Shown here: positions 1-8,935 of the stretch, piece after piece | Position numbering within the stretch: the first letter of the stretch is position 1 | Layout of the letters: every line of letters begins with the position of its first letter | Assembly: GCF_003114815.1 (NCBI RefSeq) | Contig: NZ_BFAZ01000008.1 | Coordinates: 186,001-250,000 of the forward strand | DNA: 64,000 bases | Reading direction: 5' to 3' | From: Leptospira ellinghausenii | GTDB lineage: Bacteria > Spirochaetota > Leptospiria > Leptospirales > Leptospiraceae | Notes under the pieces: generated by a model | Seen by the model: the letters and a program-made list of their open reading frames with translations, nothing else | Told to the model about the DNA's origin: nothing | Databases searched by the model: none | Program-made: the position numbers and the translations under genes

Positions 1-1
1 G

Positions 2-916
2 AATCAGGAAATCATTCCAGGTGCACTTCGATTTGAATGGATGAAAGAACTCCTGCCGAACCAAAACATAAACGTCATATGGGTTAAGGATGAAAACCCA
101 CAGTTTCCCGAAGACCATCCCCATTTTTGGCAGATATGGAAACAAACCATTGAGTCCCATTCGCCATACCCCATCCATTCCCTCTTTACGTCTGAAAATT
201 ATGGAGACCCACTAGCATCTGTTTTAGGATGTAAACACATACCTATTGATATCGGAAGAAACAAAATTCCAATCTCTGCTACAAAAATCCGTGAATCCCC
301 ACTGAAGTATTGGGAATACATCCCTGAACCGATCAGACCTTATTTTGTAAAAAAAATTGTCCTTACGGGGAGTGAATCGGTGGGGAAAACAACTCTAGCG
401 AAAAAACTAGCAGAATTGTTCCAAACCAATTGGATCCCTGAATTTGCCAGAGATTACTTAGAGAAGAAACCAAGTCCAATGGAAGAATCTGATTTTTTAC
501 CCATCGCAAAAGGACATTTATTATCGGAGGTGGAAACAACCAAAACTTCCAACGGGCTTTTATTTTTAGATACGGATTTACTTACGACAAAAGTTTATTT
601 GGAACGGTATTACAATTCAGAAATCCCTTGGCTCACCGAACGAGCGCTTGGTTTACGGTATGATGCCTCTTTATTTTTAGACATCGACATCCCTTGGGAA
701 AGGGACAAATTACGAGACTTAGGTGAAGAAAGAGGGGAGATGAAAATTCGCTTTTTAAAAGCGATGGAAGATGCAAAACGAGATTATTTTTTAGTAAAAG
801 GGAATTTTTTAGAAAGAGAAAAACTAGCAATCGAGTTTGTAAACCAAATCAAAGACCAACCAATCAATCCTTTATCATTCACGAAAGAGCAGATCAATTT
901 ACGTATGATTGAATGA
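2..916 (+). CDS. nadR: NadR-like NMN adenylyltransferase / ribosylnicotinamide kinase, 5' end outside window
   Basis: The frame is open to the left edge (304 codons visible), so the start lies outside the window and the first internal ATG at 41 is not the true start. The visible N-terminal part is the end of a nucleotidyltransferase domain, with the motif ISATKIRESP typical of NMN adenylyltransferases. A P-loop kinase domain follows, with Walker A GSESVGKTT at about residue 110 counted from the ATG at 41, then FLDTDLL and a C-terminal helical part. This order matches bifunctional NadR, which makes NAD from NMN and phosphorylates nicotinamide riboside in the cytoplasm. Its 3' end overlaps the convergent dioxygenase-like gene by 23 bases. 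No regulatory HTH can be judged because the N-terminus is missing. Confidence 0.85.
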   Translation, partial: NQEIIPGALRFEWMKELLPNQNINVIWVKDENPQFPEDHPHFWQIWKQTIESHSPYPIHSLFTSENYGDPLASVLGCKHIPIDIGRNKIPISATKIRESPLKYWEYIPEPIRPYFVKKIVLTGSESVGKTTLAKKLAELFQTNWIPEFARDYLEKKPSPMEESDFLPIAKGHLLSEVETTKTSNGLLFLDTDLLTTKVYLERYYNSEIPWLTERALGLRYDASLFLDIDIPWERDKLRDLGEERGEMKIRFLKAMEDAKRDYFLVKGNFLEREKLAIEFVNQIKDQPINPLSFTKEQINLRMIE

Positions 917-1733
917 CCTCACTTGGTAAAATTTCGCCAGTCACTAGATGTTTCATTTCATAAAGTGTGGTACCTCGGGATCCATTATCGATATTTTTCG
1001 GTCCCAAGTGATGTTTGGTATGTTCACCAATGACTAACCTTACTTCCAAACTAAATCGAGAATACCCTTGTGTATTATCGTTTGTTCCATGTAAGTGGTG
1101 TGATGCGAAGATAAAATAATCTCCAAAATCACCATACACCGAAAGTGGATTTGGATCTTTTACTTCCTCTAATGGTTTTGGAAATATTTTTTCGCCAATA
1201 CGCGGGTGGGTTGTATTCGTTTGGAATCCACCAGTTTCTTTCCAGTGTTCATACTCAAACAAAGAAGAATTGTTTTGAATGGGTTTTCCAAAATAGGATG
1301 GATACACGGAAAATCCAGAACCTAACTCAACGTTTGTGATTGGAAGCCAAAGGTTAATTTGGTTTTGCGGATTGGCATACCAAGGGTCACGGTGGATGTA
1401 TTGTACAGATTTTGCGCCTTCTAAGGTATGAAATCCATTAGGAACACACCGGAGTCGAAATAAATCTACATAAACATCATTTGCATCTACTTTCCATTCT
1501 TCTAAAATGGGGAACAAAAATCCTTTGATGGAAACATTCTCGTAAATCCTAGAACGGATGTTTGCCATTGAAGTTTGTAATTCAGGATACGAAATATCTG
1601 AACTTACATTGGTTGGAATTCCTTTCGAAAATTCTTCTTGGATGTAGTTGTGTATGGGGTTTAAAAAAGATTTTGATTCGTTAGAAAGAGAACCTTTGTA
1701 GGTTTTACCTTGATAAAGGGATAAAATATCCAT
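894..1733 (-). CDS. Phytanoyl-CoA dioxygenase (PhyH)-like Fe(II)/2-oxoglutarate oxygenase
   Basis: A 279-residue protein whose motifs fit the PhyH fold. There is an HxD pair (H114, D116 in YIHRDPWY), a distal histidine in SHHLHG around 212-215, and arginines at 226 and 232 that could bind 2-oxoglutarate. The segment between them, including INLWLPI and GSGFSVYP, is typical of PhyH-like enzymes, where this strand lines the active site. Members hydroxylate diverse small molecules, so the substrate cannot be named. No signal peptide is visible, so it is probably cytoplasmic. It may share a transcript with the small gene and the methyltransferase to its right, which lie on the same strand with short gaps. 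Family assignment is by motif only. Confidence 0.65.
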   Translation of the reverse strand: MDILSLYQGKTYKGSLSNESKSFLNPIHNYIQEEFSKGIPTNVSSDISYPELQTSMANIRSRIYENVSIKGFLFPILEEWKVDANDVYVDLFRLRCVPNGFHTLEGAKSVQYIHRDPWYANPQNQINLWLPITNVELGSGFSVYPSYFGKPIQNNSSLFEYEHWKETGGFQTNTTHPRIGEKIFPKPLEEVKDPNPLSVYGDFGDYFIFASHHLHGTNDNTQGYSRFSLEVRLVIGEHTKHHLGPKNIDNGSRGTTLYEMKHLVTGEILPSEVIQSYVN

Positions 1734-1762
1734 AACTTAATTGTGTGACTGTTTTATCACCA

Positions 1763-2017
1763 TTAAACATTGGTTTGTTTTTTGATTTCATCTTTTAGTT
1801 CAATGATACTCATGTAGAGGTTCGCAAAAGTGGTGAGTTGGTTCATCGCATCTTGTAACCCAGCTTTGAAAAGTAAGCCGTTGTCCATATGTTCCCGAAA
1901 GATGGTCAGTGGATTTTCACTTTCCATACTTTCTACTGTTTTTTGGTAGGATTCTAAAAGTTCCTTTTTGTCTTCTAAGGACTCAGGAACTTTCCATCCA
2001 TTGGACAAACGACTCAT
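1763..2017 (-). CDS. Small hypothetical protein, helical, 84 aa
   Basis: An 84-residue charged protein without signal peptide or membrane segment. The sequence looks almost fully helical, with runs such as LEDKKELLESYQK and MSIIELKDEIKKQ. I do not recognise the family. It begins 6 bases after the upstream methyltransferase gene ends, with an AAGGACG-like ribosome site about ten bases before its ATG, so the two are probably co-transcribed. The tight spacing and coding-like composition support a real gene. Confidence 0.6.
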   Translation of the reverse strand: MSRLSNGWKVPESLEDKKELLESYQKTVESMESENPLTIFREHMDNGLLFKAGLQDAMNQLTTFANLYMSIIELKDEIKKQTNV

Positions 2018-2023
2018 CGAAAT

Positions 2024-2785
2024 TTAACGTCCTTCGACTTCTAAAAGTTTGGTGGTCTTTACAATAAGACGTGTGACAACATAAAACACAAGTCCAAACC
2101 CAAAAAACCAAGTATGAAATGGTTTCCAGATCCCAACAATGTCGACAACACGTAAGTTTGGTTCTTGGTAATATATTTGGATTAAATCAAACACTGTGAA
2201 CACAACGATGATTCCAAACAAACTTGGGTATTCTCGTTTCCAAATATTACGAAACGAAAAGTCCAAATTCGGTTTTACATAACCCGACAAACGAGGGATA
2301 AACGCTGGTGTTTTGTCTGCCCATTTTAAATAAGCATCTTTGAATTTACCACGAAGGAAATATTCTTCAGCAAAGATAATCCTTTCGTAATATAGGTAAA
2401 AGAACATGATGTAAACCAATGCAAAAGCAAAGTCCCGTAAGATGAGCACAGGACCCAAATACATTAAAAAGTTTCCCACATAAAGGGGATGTCTCACAAG
2501 AGAGTAAATCCCTGATTGGTTGACGACATCTGCTACTTGTTGTTTTGTATTTCGCCCTGATGTATTTTTGGGAGTGTAACCAATGGTAAAACATCTTACA
2601 AAAAGACCTGCTAAACTAACTACAAATGCAGCTGTTAACCAATACAAATTGGACATATAATTCCCTTGGAAATAAGGAACATACGGTAGATACAGTAAGG
2701 AAAGGAACAAAATGACTCCTGGAATGTAGGAGCGCCATCGGAAGAGAAAATTGCCTTGTTGGTTGAGTTCTTCTATAAGTGCCAT
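2024..2785 (-). CDS. Isoprenylcysteine carboxyl methyltransferase / PEMT-family membrane protein
   Basis: A 253-residue multipass membrane protein. The segment SLVRHPLYVGN at 95-105 and the EEYFLRGKF stretch at 140-148 form the conserved SAM-binding and catalytic core of ICMT, PEMT and NnrU-like methyltransferases (RHPxYxG, then an acidic pair followed by F-x-x-Y). Hydrophobic segments occupy about 20-40, 47-68, 103-135 and the C-terminal third. The substrate may be a lipid headgroup or a prenyl-type carboxyl group; bacterial members are mostly uncharacterised. It heads a reverse-strand group with the 84-residue gene and diverges from the acyltransferase gene 47 bases away, so that gap should hold both promoters. 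Confidence 0.7.
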   Translation of the reverse strand: MALIEELNQQGNFLFRWRSYIPGVILFLSLLYLPYVPYFQGNYMSNLYWLTAAFVVSLAGLFVRCFTIGYTPKNTSGRNTKQQVADVVNQSGIYSLVRHPLYVGNFLMYLGPVLILRDFAFALVYIMFFYLYYERIIFAEEYFLRGKFKDAYLKWADKTPAFIPRLSGYVKPNLDFSFRNIWKREYPSLFGIIVVFTVFDLIQIYYQEPNLRVVDIVGIWKPFHTWFFGFGLVFYVVTRLIVKTTKLLEVEGR

Positions 2786-2832
2786 GTTAAATCGTACTTG
2801 CTTCCTTTGATTAAGCTGTCAGCATTCGTCCT

Positions 2833-4089
2833 ATGTCAATCAAATCCTTCATTCCTGCAAAGTTCAATCTCCCTGCTCTTTGGTTTACCGATCTGACACT
2901 ACCTCTTCTCAACAAATTGGTTCACAATATCGATTCGATTGAAATCTCTGAAAATGACATAAAAACTTTAAAATCCTTACAAAAGGAACGTTTGGTTTAC
3001 ATTTCCAACCATCCCACAACCAAAGAACCAGGTGTGGCCTTCCATGTTGCAAACATTATGGGTTCTCGTTTTCATTACATGGCAGCAAGGGAGGTATTTG
3101 AATGGGGGTATGGGTTTGTTGGTGATTTTATCCAGTCAATCGGAGCCTATTCTGTGTTAGCTGGAGCACCTGACCGTGAATCCTTAAAAGCATCAAGATC
3201 CATCCTTGCAAACAACTCTGGCAAATTGGCACTGTTTCCAGAAGGGGAACCGACAAGTGGTATGAATGATACCTTACTCCCCTTCCAACCAGGAGTGGCC
3301 CAACTGGGAATTTGGGGGCTGGAAGATGCACTCAAACAAGATCCAAATGCGACCATCTGGGTACTCCCCACTTTCATCAAATATCGGATGACTAGTTCAA
3401 TCCAATCCATGCAACGAGACATCGACCAAAGTCTGACGAGAATGGAAGAGAGACTCGGAATTTCCAAAACGGGAAAAGACATTGTCCACCGATTTTTATC
3501 AGTTGGGAAACGAATGATGGAACGGGAAGAAAAAGAATACGGTGTGCCCGTAGACGAAAGTAAAGCCGATGATTTTGACTACCGATTGGGTCGGATGCGA
3601 CATGCTATGTTAGATAATATCGCAAGAAAAGCGAACATCCCAAAATGGGACAGCGATGCCAATGCGATCGAAAAACTTAGGAAGATACTCAGTGTACTCG
3701 AAATGGTTTCTGTCGGAATGCCTGACCCCAATGGAGAACTTCCTAGTTTGGAAATGGCAAGGTGGGCAAGGAATGCCGCCACAAAAGCTTACGATTTTAT
3801 CTCCATCCAAACTGCTTATATCAAAGAATTACCAAGCCCTGAACGTCTGTATGAATTTTTGTACCGTTATGAAAACGAAATTTTGGGTGAAACCAAATCC
3901 AGGCCTCACAAAGCAATCGTTAGGTTAGGGAAACCATTTAAGATCAATGACTATCTTGGTTCTTATAAGGAAGACAAAAAGAAAACAATAGATAACATTA
4001 CGGAACGTCTAAGGGATGAGTTACAATCTATGTTAGTAGATGAAAAGTCCAAATCAAATCCACTATTCCCGAGTCAGTATATTTTTTAA
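2833..4089 (+). CDS. PlsC-like lysophospholipid acyltransferase family protein
   Basis: A 418-residue protein with a PlsC-type acyltransferase core. The first block is ISNHPTTKEP at 57-66, where the usual NHxxxxD becomes NHPTTKEP, so the canonical Asp is replaced. The substrate block is LFPEGEPTSG at 134-143. About 200 further residues, mostly helical and charged, follow the core, making it longer than ordinary 1-acyl-glycerol-3-phosphate acyltransferases (about 240 residues). It probably works at the inner face of the cytoplasmic membrane. Its stop codon overlaps the start of the GHKL-ATPase gene by one base (TAATG), so translation is probably coupled. The altered first motif leaves the exact acyl-transfer reaction open. 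Confidence 0.7.
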   Translation: MSIKSFIPAKFNLPALWFTDLTLPLLNKLVHNIDSIEISENDIKTLKSLQKERLVYISNHPTTKEPGVAFHVANIMGSRFHYMAAREVFEWGYGFVGDFIQSIGAYSVLAGAPDRESLKASRSILANNSGKLALFPEGEPTSGMNDTLLPFQPGVAQLGIWGLEDALKQDPNATIWVLPTFIKYRMTSSIQSMQRDIDQSLTRMEERLGISKTGKDIVHRFLSVGKRMMEREEKEYGVPVDESKADDFDYRLGRMRHAMLDNIARKANIPKWDSDANAIEKLRKILSVLEMVSVGMPDPNGELPSLEMARWARNAATKAYDFISIQTAYIKELPSPERLYEFLYRYENEILGETKSRPHKAIVRLGKPFKINDYLGSYKEDKKKTIDNITERLRDELQSMLVDEKSKSNPLFPSQYIF

Positions 4090-4736
4090 TGGAACGAATG
4101 TTGCCATCTCAAATTGAGGACTGGTTAAAAACACCTAGTCCTTTGGAATTTTCAGCCTATGGAGCTTCCAAAAATTTAGATGAAAATTTAGTGCAATTAC
4201 TCGATTCGTTAACAAATAAATACAAAATTGAAAACCTATCTGCCATTCTTTTTACCATTGTCAAAGATTTGATCCTCAATGGATTCAAAGCCAATTTCAA
4301 ACGATTATTTTTCCAAGAGAACTTGTTAGACATTCAATCTCCCGCCGACTACGAATTAGGTGTTCGAATGTACAAAAGCCTCATCCTATCAGGCAGAGGG
4401 AATACGTTTGAACCTCTTGCTCGTGAAAAAAATTTGTATGTCCATGTCAAAATTGAACATAACGATACCCAAATCAAATTTGATATCCGTAACAATTCAA
4501 TGTTAGTGCGAGGGGAAATGCAAAAAATCAGAAACTCTCTTTTGCATGCACAGAACTACAACGATATCATGGAATACTACATCGAACGGGGTGATAATTC
4601 CGAAGGGGAAGGAATTGGTATCGCTCTTTGTATCATCCTACTCAAAGGGGAGGGCCTTCCCACGGACCAGTTCCGCATCTACCATGAAGACGGCGAAACC
4701 ATTGCCCAACTCACCATTCCTCTAAAGAAAGGCTAG
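4089..4736 (+). CDS. GHKL-type ATPase domain protein without kinase core
   Basis: A 215-residue soluble protein that resembles the ATP-binding domain of histidine kinases and anti-sigma factors. The N-box-like helix is KDLILNGFKAN at 59-69. DIRNN at 132-136 sits where the DxGxN box is expected, and GEGIGIAL at 173-180 is a good G2-box. No dimerisation/phosphoacceptor helix or sensor domain is present. It starts within the stop codon of the acyltransferase gene and precedes a ferritin-like gene by 31 bases, so the three look like one operon. It could be an orphan kinase-type switch or anti-sigma-like regulator; function is unknown. Confidence 0.55.
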   Translation: MERMLPSQIEDWLKTPSPLEFSAYGASKNLDENLVQLLDSLTNKYKIENLSAILFTIVKDLILNGFKANFKRLFFQENLLDIQSPADYELGVRMYKSLILSGRGNTFEPLAREKNLYVHVKIEHNDTQIKFDIRNNSMLVRGEMQKIRNSLLHAQNYNDIMEYYIERGDNSEGEGIGIALCIILLKGEGLPTDQFRIYHEDGETIAQLTIPLKKG

Positions 4737-4767
4737 CAGAGAATCCCTGGTTTTCCAACTTGGATGT

Positions 4768-5403
4768 ATGGGCCAAGCGACAGAGACAAAAAACGATTCG
4801 ATTCCGCAAGTTTTACAAGCCATCATCTCAAATGAGACAAACCATGCTCTTTGGCTAAACACACTCTCCCTTCTCGAACACATTGGGTCCCGCAAAATCC
4901 TTCTCACACAATCGAGTGAAGATACCTCTGAAATGATTTTACGCCATGCCACGGAAGAAGCAAGGCATGCCCTCTTTTTCAAAAAAGCCGCAAGGACGAT
5001 CCAACCAGAGTTCCGGTCTGGGTACCAAAACTCCTCACTGGTTCGGGGGACTGCCGCAAGAATTTATTTCGCAAAACTAGACACCTTAGTCCGCAGGAAT
5101 CTAAGGAAAGTTTTCCCAGAGGAAAAAACCTTCACTTACCTTGCCTACTTGTACACCACAACCGTGATTGAAAAAAGAGCAATGGTCATCTACACTGCGT
5201 ATGATGAAATTCTGAACCAGAATGGTTCTCCCATCCGCCTAACCAACCTCATCCTAGAAGAAGAAGGCCATTTGTCCGAGATGAGTGCAGAAATGTTCCG
5301 TTTGGACCCGAATGCTTCCGAAAGGCTTGCGCAATTGGAAGAGGAAGAAGCGAAAATTTTCGCCCGTTTTTGGCACCAAATCAGCGAATTCTCCCTAAAT
5401 TAA
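4768..5403 (+). CDS. Ferritin-like four-helix di-iron protein
   Basis: A 211-residue, mainly helical protein with paired E...ExxH motifs spaced as in ferritin-like di-iron folds: E23 (SNETNHA), EEARHALF at 63-70, a glutamate in VIEKRA near 135, and EEEGHLSEM at 164-172. The H-bearing EARH and EEGH motifs are typical of the wider group containing rubrerythrin, MiaE and AurF-like oxygenases. The partner or substrate is not evident. It is the last gene of a forward group after the acyltransferase and GHKL-ATPase genes, so a role in lipid modification is possible but unproven. No signal peptide is seen. Confidence 0.6.
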   Translation: MGQATETKNDSIPQVLQAIISNETNHALWLNTLSLLEHIGSRKILLTQSSEDTSEMILRHATEEARHALFFKKAARTIQPEFRSGYQNSSLVRGTAARIYFAKLDTLVRRNLRKVFPEEKTFTYLAYLYTTTVIEKRAMVIYTAYDEILNQNGSPIRLTNLILEEEGHLSEMSAEMFRLDPNASERLAQLEEEEAKIFARFWHQISEFSLN

Positions 5404-5486
5404 AAAAGGCTTGCGAAAAAAATCCGAGACTGGTTTCCTTCAACCATCTTCATGCGACATAATACTATTATTGGATCTTTGAGAAA

Positions 5487-8400
5487 ATGGGATTAGAAGT
5501 CTTTTTATTGCCTTTTTTGGCGAGTGTAGCCGTGACCATCGGACTCCGTCGTTTGGACAAATCCAATACCAAACTGTCCCAATTAAAGAGGTATGCCTCC
5601 AAACTCACGGAAGAAATGCAAGGTGTCGCCCTCCAAAAGATCCAAATGGTCAAGGATGCAGGGATTGATTTGGACATCCTTGTCAAACAATCGCGTAAAG
5701 TAGCAGAAGACATCCAACATTTAAGTGCCGAATCGAGAGACCTCTTCGAAAAAATCAGAGCGAGTAAAGACTACCTCTCTTCTCTCTCGGGCGAAATGGA
5801 ACAAATCCAAGATTTGAGTAACCAAGTCCGCCGTGAAAAACAATACATGGAAGAAGGACTTTCTCAAATCAATACCCACAAACGTGAGTTACGCGAAGTA
5901 TCAGAAGATATGGAAGCACTTCATAACGAATCCATTTCGATGCTCGATACCTTCCAAAACAAATTGAACTTACGTAGTGATGAAATTTTACAATCCGTTG
6001 CTCAAAAGATGGTGGAACTCGAAAGCCTACTCGAAACCAAATCAGATTTCTTAGACAATTCCCTTTCTAAAATTGCAGAGACCGCCAGAGAAAAATTATT
6101 AACCCATGCCGATGTGATGGTGAATGAAACGGCGGGCCGTCTTGACCATGCCAGAAAAGAAATGGATTTACTCCTCGAATCGATGAAGTATGCACAAGGT
6201 GACTTAGATGTTCGGCTCACGAAGTTTGAAGACACATCGTCATTACTTTCTGACAAAGTAGATAAGTTTGATGAAAGGTTAGAAGAAAAATACCAAAGAG
6301 CATCTTCGAAAGTAGAAGAAAAAGTATCACTGCTTGAGAAAAAAATCCAAGAACGATTTGATTCCATCGTAGACCAAGTAAGCCATACCAAAGATTCATT
6401 TATGAAAGGTCTAAGCCAAGAAACGGATGCGATCAAACGAGAAATTGAAGACCTCTCTTTGGAAACACTTTCCAAACGAGATGACATCATCAATGAAACG
6501 AGAAGGCAAGCGGATGGAATCAACCAAACCATCATCCAATTCCAAGAGAAATACTTAGAAGCAGAGAACAAACTCCTCCGACAAGCAGACATCCGCAAAC
6601 AAGAACTCATCCGAGAGATCGAAGCTTTCTCAGAAGAATTCCACCGCATTTCAGAAGAACTTAGAGAAGAAGCAAATACTCTCAAAAAAAGCGCATTACA
6701 AGAGTTAAAAGAATTTGATCGCGAATTAGAAACTGTTCGTTCTGGCCAAGAGATGGTGATCAAATCCTCCCTTTTTGATTTGAAAAAAGAACTCGAAGAA
6801 AGAATGCATTCTGATTTCAAAATCCAAAAACACGAAATGGAATCAGACTTAAGCTCCATCCAATCCCAAGTGAAAGAGCTGAATGAAACCATCACGACTC
6901 AAACCAAAGATGTGGATGAATACGTAGAAGAATTGAAGTCAGCGTTACGCGAATCCGCTCACGAAATCTTAGAAACGGCAGAAGAAAAAGCCAAAGAATC
7001 CGAAACCATTGTTACAGAAAAAATCCGCATCGCCAATGCGAATTTAGAACAATTTGTGAGTAAATGGGAAGAAGAACTCAGTAGGATCCGCGAAGACCAA
7101 AATTATAGCATCGAAAAACTCCAAGACCGCCTTAAAGAAATCCATGTGGAAGGCGCAGACTTACTTGGTGAATTCCAAAACCAGTTCCAAAAAGCAAAAT
7201 CTAACTTGGAACTTGTGGCCGAATCCAAAACCAAAGAGAGTATCTCGCGATTGGAAGAAGAATCAAAACTGGCTCGTAGTGAAGTCGAACGTATCCTCAA
7301 ACACTTGGAAGAATCTGGGGAATCCTTTTTCAATCTTCAAGAAGAGAAAATGGATCGTTTGAACGAAACCATCGATTCCAAAATCTCACACCAACTCACA
7401 AAACTCCTCGACAAAGGGAATGTCCAACTCGGTCAATTAGAAGAAAAAATTTCGAACCACCTAAATACAGTTCGTCGCAACTTAGAAGAAAGCATCAAAC
7501 GTTCCAAAGACGAATCGAAAAAACAAATTGAGACCTACCAAAGAGATTACGAAAAATCGTTCAAAGAAATTGCAAAAGAAAGCCAAGACTTCTTAAAGGA
7601 CAGCCTGAACCGTTTTCATGATCTCAAATTTGAAATCCAAAATGGTTTGGAATCTCTCAACGAAACCAAAGAAGAAACCTTGTCTGGTTTCCAAAACGAA
7701 TTGGAATCTCTCAAAGATGAAATCTTAACTTTATCGAGTGAACTCGAAACTGTCAAAGAACACTCTGATTTATTTGCGTCCGCCAAACAAATTGCAGACG
7801 AATCAAACAAGGCTGTGGAAGAAATTTCAGAAGCCTTACGTTCTCTCGAAAAAGGAAAACCTGATTTGGAACTTGTCCAATCGGCCATCTCTGAATTCAG
7901 CGAAATGCGCACTCAAATTGCAAACGAACTTGAGGCACTGAGAGAAGCACAATTCCAATCGGAAGACATCGACAAACAAATCCAAATCCTTGCTTCCAAC
8001 TTGGTCCATGTTTCCGAAACCATGGAAGGGTTTGAACAGAGCCTAACAGAGATTACATCGATTGAATCTCGTGTGACAAATCTTACAAAAGAACAAGCCA
8101 AAATCGAATCCTTTTTGTCCTCACTCCAGGAGTCACAAGATTCCGTTTTCCATTTGGTGGAAAACTTGGAAGGCCAAAAACACAATGCACGGGAGTTGCA
8201 AGCTCGCCTCGACATCCTCGACCGCGAAATCGATGTGGTGGAAGCGAGAGAAAAAGAACTCACAGAAACCATCCGCCAAGCAGAAAACCGCACTTCCTTC
8301 CTTGTGGAACGAGAAGCACAAATTGATTCCGTCGAACGCAAATTTGACAAAATCGAAGAACTGCTAGGTGACCTATCGGACCGCCACCGCCAAATCCTCA

Positions 8401-8717
8401 CCTTACAAAAACGTTTGGAAGACCTGAGGGATTCCACAAAGGACACGAAGGACGATTTGGAATCTCTCCTCGGGGAAGCAGACGAAACCTTCGAAAAACT
8501 CTCCCAATTTTTGGACATTGTGCAAGGAGCGATGCAAAACCCTTCCGCCTCCCCCAAAATGGACCGAAAAAATTCGGGAAATCCCTTGGTCGAGCGAAAA
8601 AGAGCCACAATCCAAAGCCTCCACGACAACTACCAGTGGTCTTCCGAGGCAATTAGTGAAAAATTAAATATTGAAAAATCCCTCGTGGATACCATCCTCG
8701 GAGTTAGAAAGAAATAA
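5487..8717 (+). CDS. Giant membrane-anchored coiled-coil protein (SpiroCoCo type)
   Basis: A 1076-residue protein. Residues 1-19 are hydrophobic (MGLEVFLLPFLASVAVTIGL) and look like a membrane anchor. Residues from about 25 to 1000 are almost pure charged heptad sequence rich in E, K, L and S, with SMC-like spacing but no Walker motifs. The last 40 residues, including WSSEAISEKLNIEKS, form a compact helix-turn-helix-like tail. This architecture fits the spirochaete-specific SpiroCoCo family. A structural or envelope-tethered scaffold role is likely, and the C-terminal tail could touch DNA or a protein partner. The histone gene starts 11 bases after the stop, and map follows, suggesting one transcript. 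Long antisense frames inside it are shadows of its biased composition. Confidence 0.85.
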   Translation: MGLEVFLLPFLASVAVTIGLRRLDKSNTKLSQLKRYASKLTEEMQGVALQKIQMVKDAGIDLDILVKQSRKVAEDIQHLSAESRDLFEKIRASKDYLSSLSGEMEQIQDLSNQVRREKQYMEEGLSQINTHKRELREVSEDMEALHNESISMLDTFQNKLNLRSDEILQSVAQKMVELESLLETKSDFLDNSLSKIAETAREKLLTHADVMVNETAGRLDHARKEMDLLLESMKYAQGDLDVRLTKFEDTSSLLSDKVDKFDERLEEKYQRASSKVEEKVSLLEKKIQERFDSIVDQVSHTKDSFMKGLSQETDAIKREIEDLSLETLSKRDDIINETRRQADGINQTIIQFQEKYLEAENKLLRQADIRKQELIREIEAFSEEFHRISEELREEANTLKKSALQELKEFDRELETVRSGQEMVIKSSLFDLKKELEERMHSDFKIQKHEMESDLSSIQSQVKELNETITTQTKDVDEYVEELKSALRESAHEILETAEEKAKESETIVTEKIRIANANLEQFVSKWEEELSRIREDQNYSIEKLQDRLKEIHVEGADLLGEFQNQFQKAKSNLELVAESKTKESISRLEEESKLARSEVERILKHLEESGESFFNLQEEKMDRLNETIDSKISHQLTKLLDKGNVQLGQLEEKISNHLNTVRRNLEESIKRSKDESKKQIETYQRDYEKSFKEIAKESQDFLKDSLNRFHDLKFEIQNGLESLNETKEETLSGFQNELESLKDEILTLSSELETVKEHSDLFASAKQIADESNKAVEEISEALRSLEKGKPDLELVQSAISEFSEMRTQIANELEALREAQFQSEDIDKQIQILASNLVHVSETMEGFEQSLTEITSIESRVTNLTKEQAKIESFLSSLQESQDSVFHLVENLEGQKHNARELQARLDILDREIDVVEAREKELTETIRQAENRTSFLVEREAQIDSVERKFDKIEELLGDLSDRHRQILTLQKRLEDLRDSTKDTKDDLESLLGEADETFEKLSQFLDIVQGAMQNPSASPKMDRKNSGNPLVERKRATIQSLHDNYQWSSEAISEKLNIEKSLVDTILGVRKK

Positions 8718-8728
8718 CCGAGGTATCC

Positions 8729-8932
8729 ATGTCCGAAGAACAAACAGAAACAACGTCGAAAGAATCCCTTATTGTCACTTCTAAAGTGAAAGCTTACATC
8801 AAAAGTAAGGGATTTATGACTTCCGGGGATGCCATTGACGGTATCAACGAAGAAATTTACCGTTTGATCGACAAAGCTCTCGAAAGAACTTCTGCCAACA
8901 AAAGAACAACGGTTCGGTCGACTGATTTCTAA
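8729..8932 (+). CDS. Bacterial histone (minimal histone fold)
   Basis: A 67-residue basic protein. After a short acidic tail, residues about 16-67 read like a trimmed histone fold: helix 1 VTSKVKAYIKSKG, a loop with TSGDA, a long helix 2 from DGINEEIYRLIDKALERTSA, then the hallmark loop KRTTVRSTDF. That last motif matches the R-K-T-hydrophobic-x-x-x-D loop of archaeal and eukaryotic histones, and the chain ends there, so helix 3 is essentially absent. Short histones of this kind are known in Bdellovibrio and Leptospira and bind DNA as dimers or higher forms. It is abundant in those species, but expression here cannot be judged. It lies between the coiled-coil gene and map. The alternative, an unrelated helical protein, seems less likely given the loop motif. 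Confidence 0.75.
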   Translation: MSEEQTETTSKESLIVTSKVKAYIKSKGFMTSGDAIDGINEEIYRLIDKALERTSANKRTTVRSTDF

Positions 8933-8935
8933 TCC

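Noticed and set aside
6002..8629. Long antisense open frames inside the coiled-coil gene (297 and 238 codons)
   Set aside because: They are Ser-rich mirror frames caused by the biased E/K/L codons of the coiled-coil. The forward frame is continuous over 1076 codons and clearly real.
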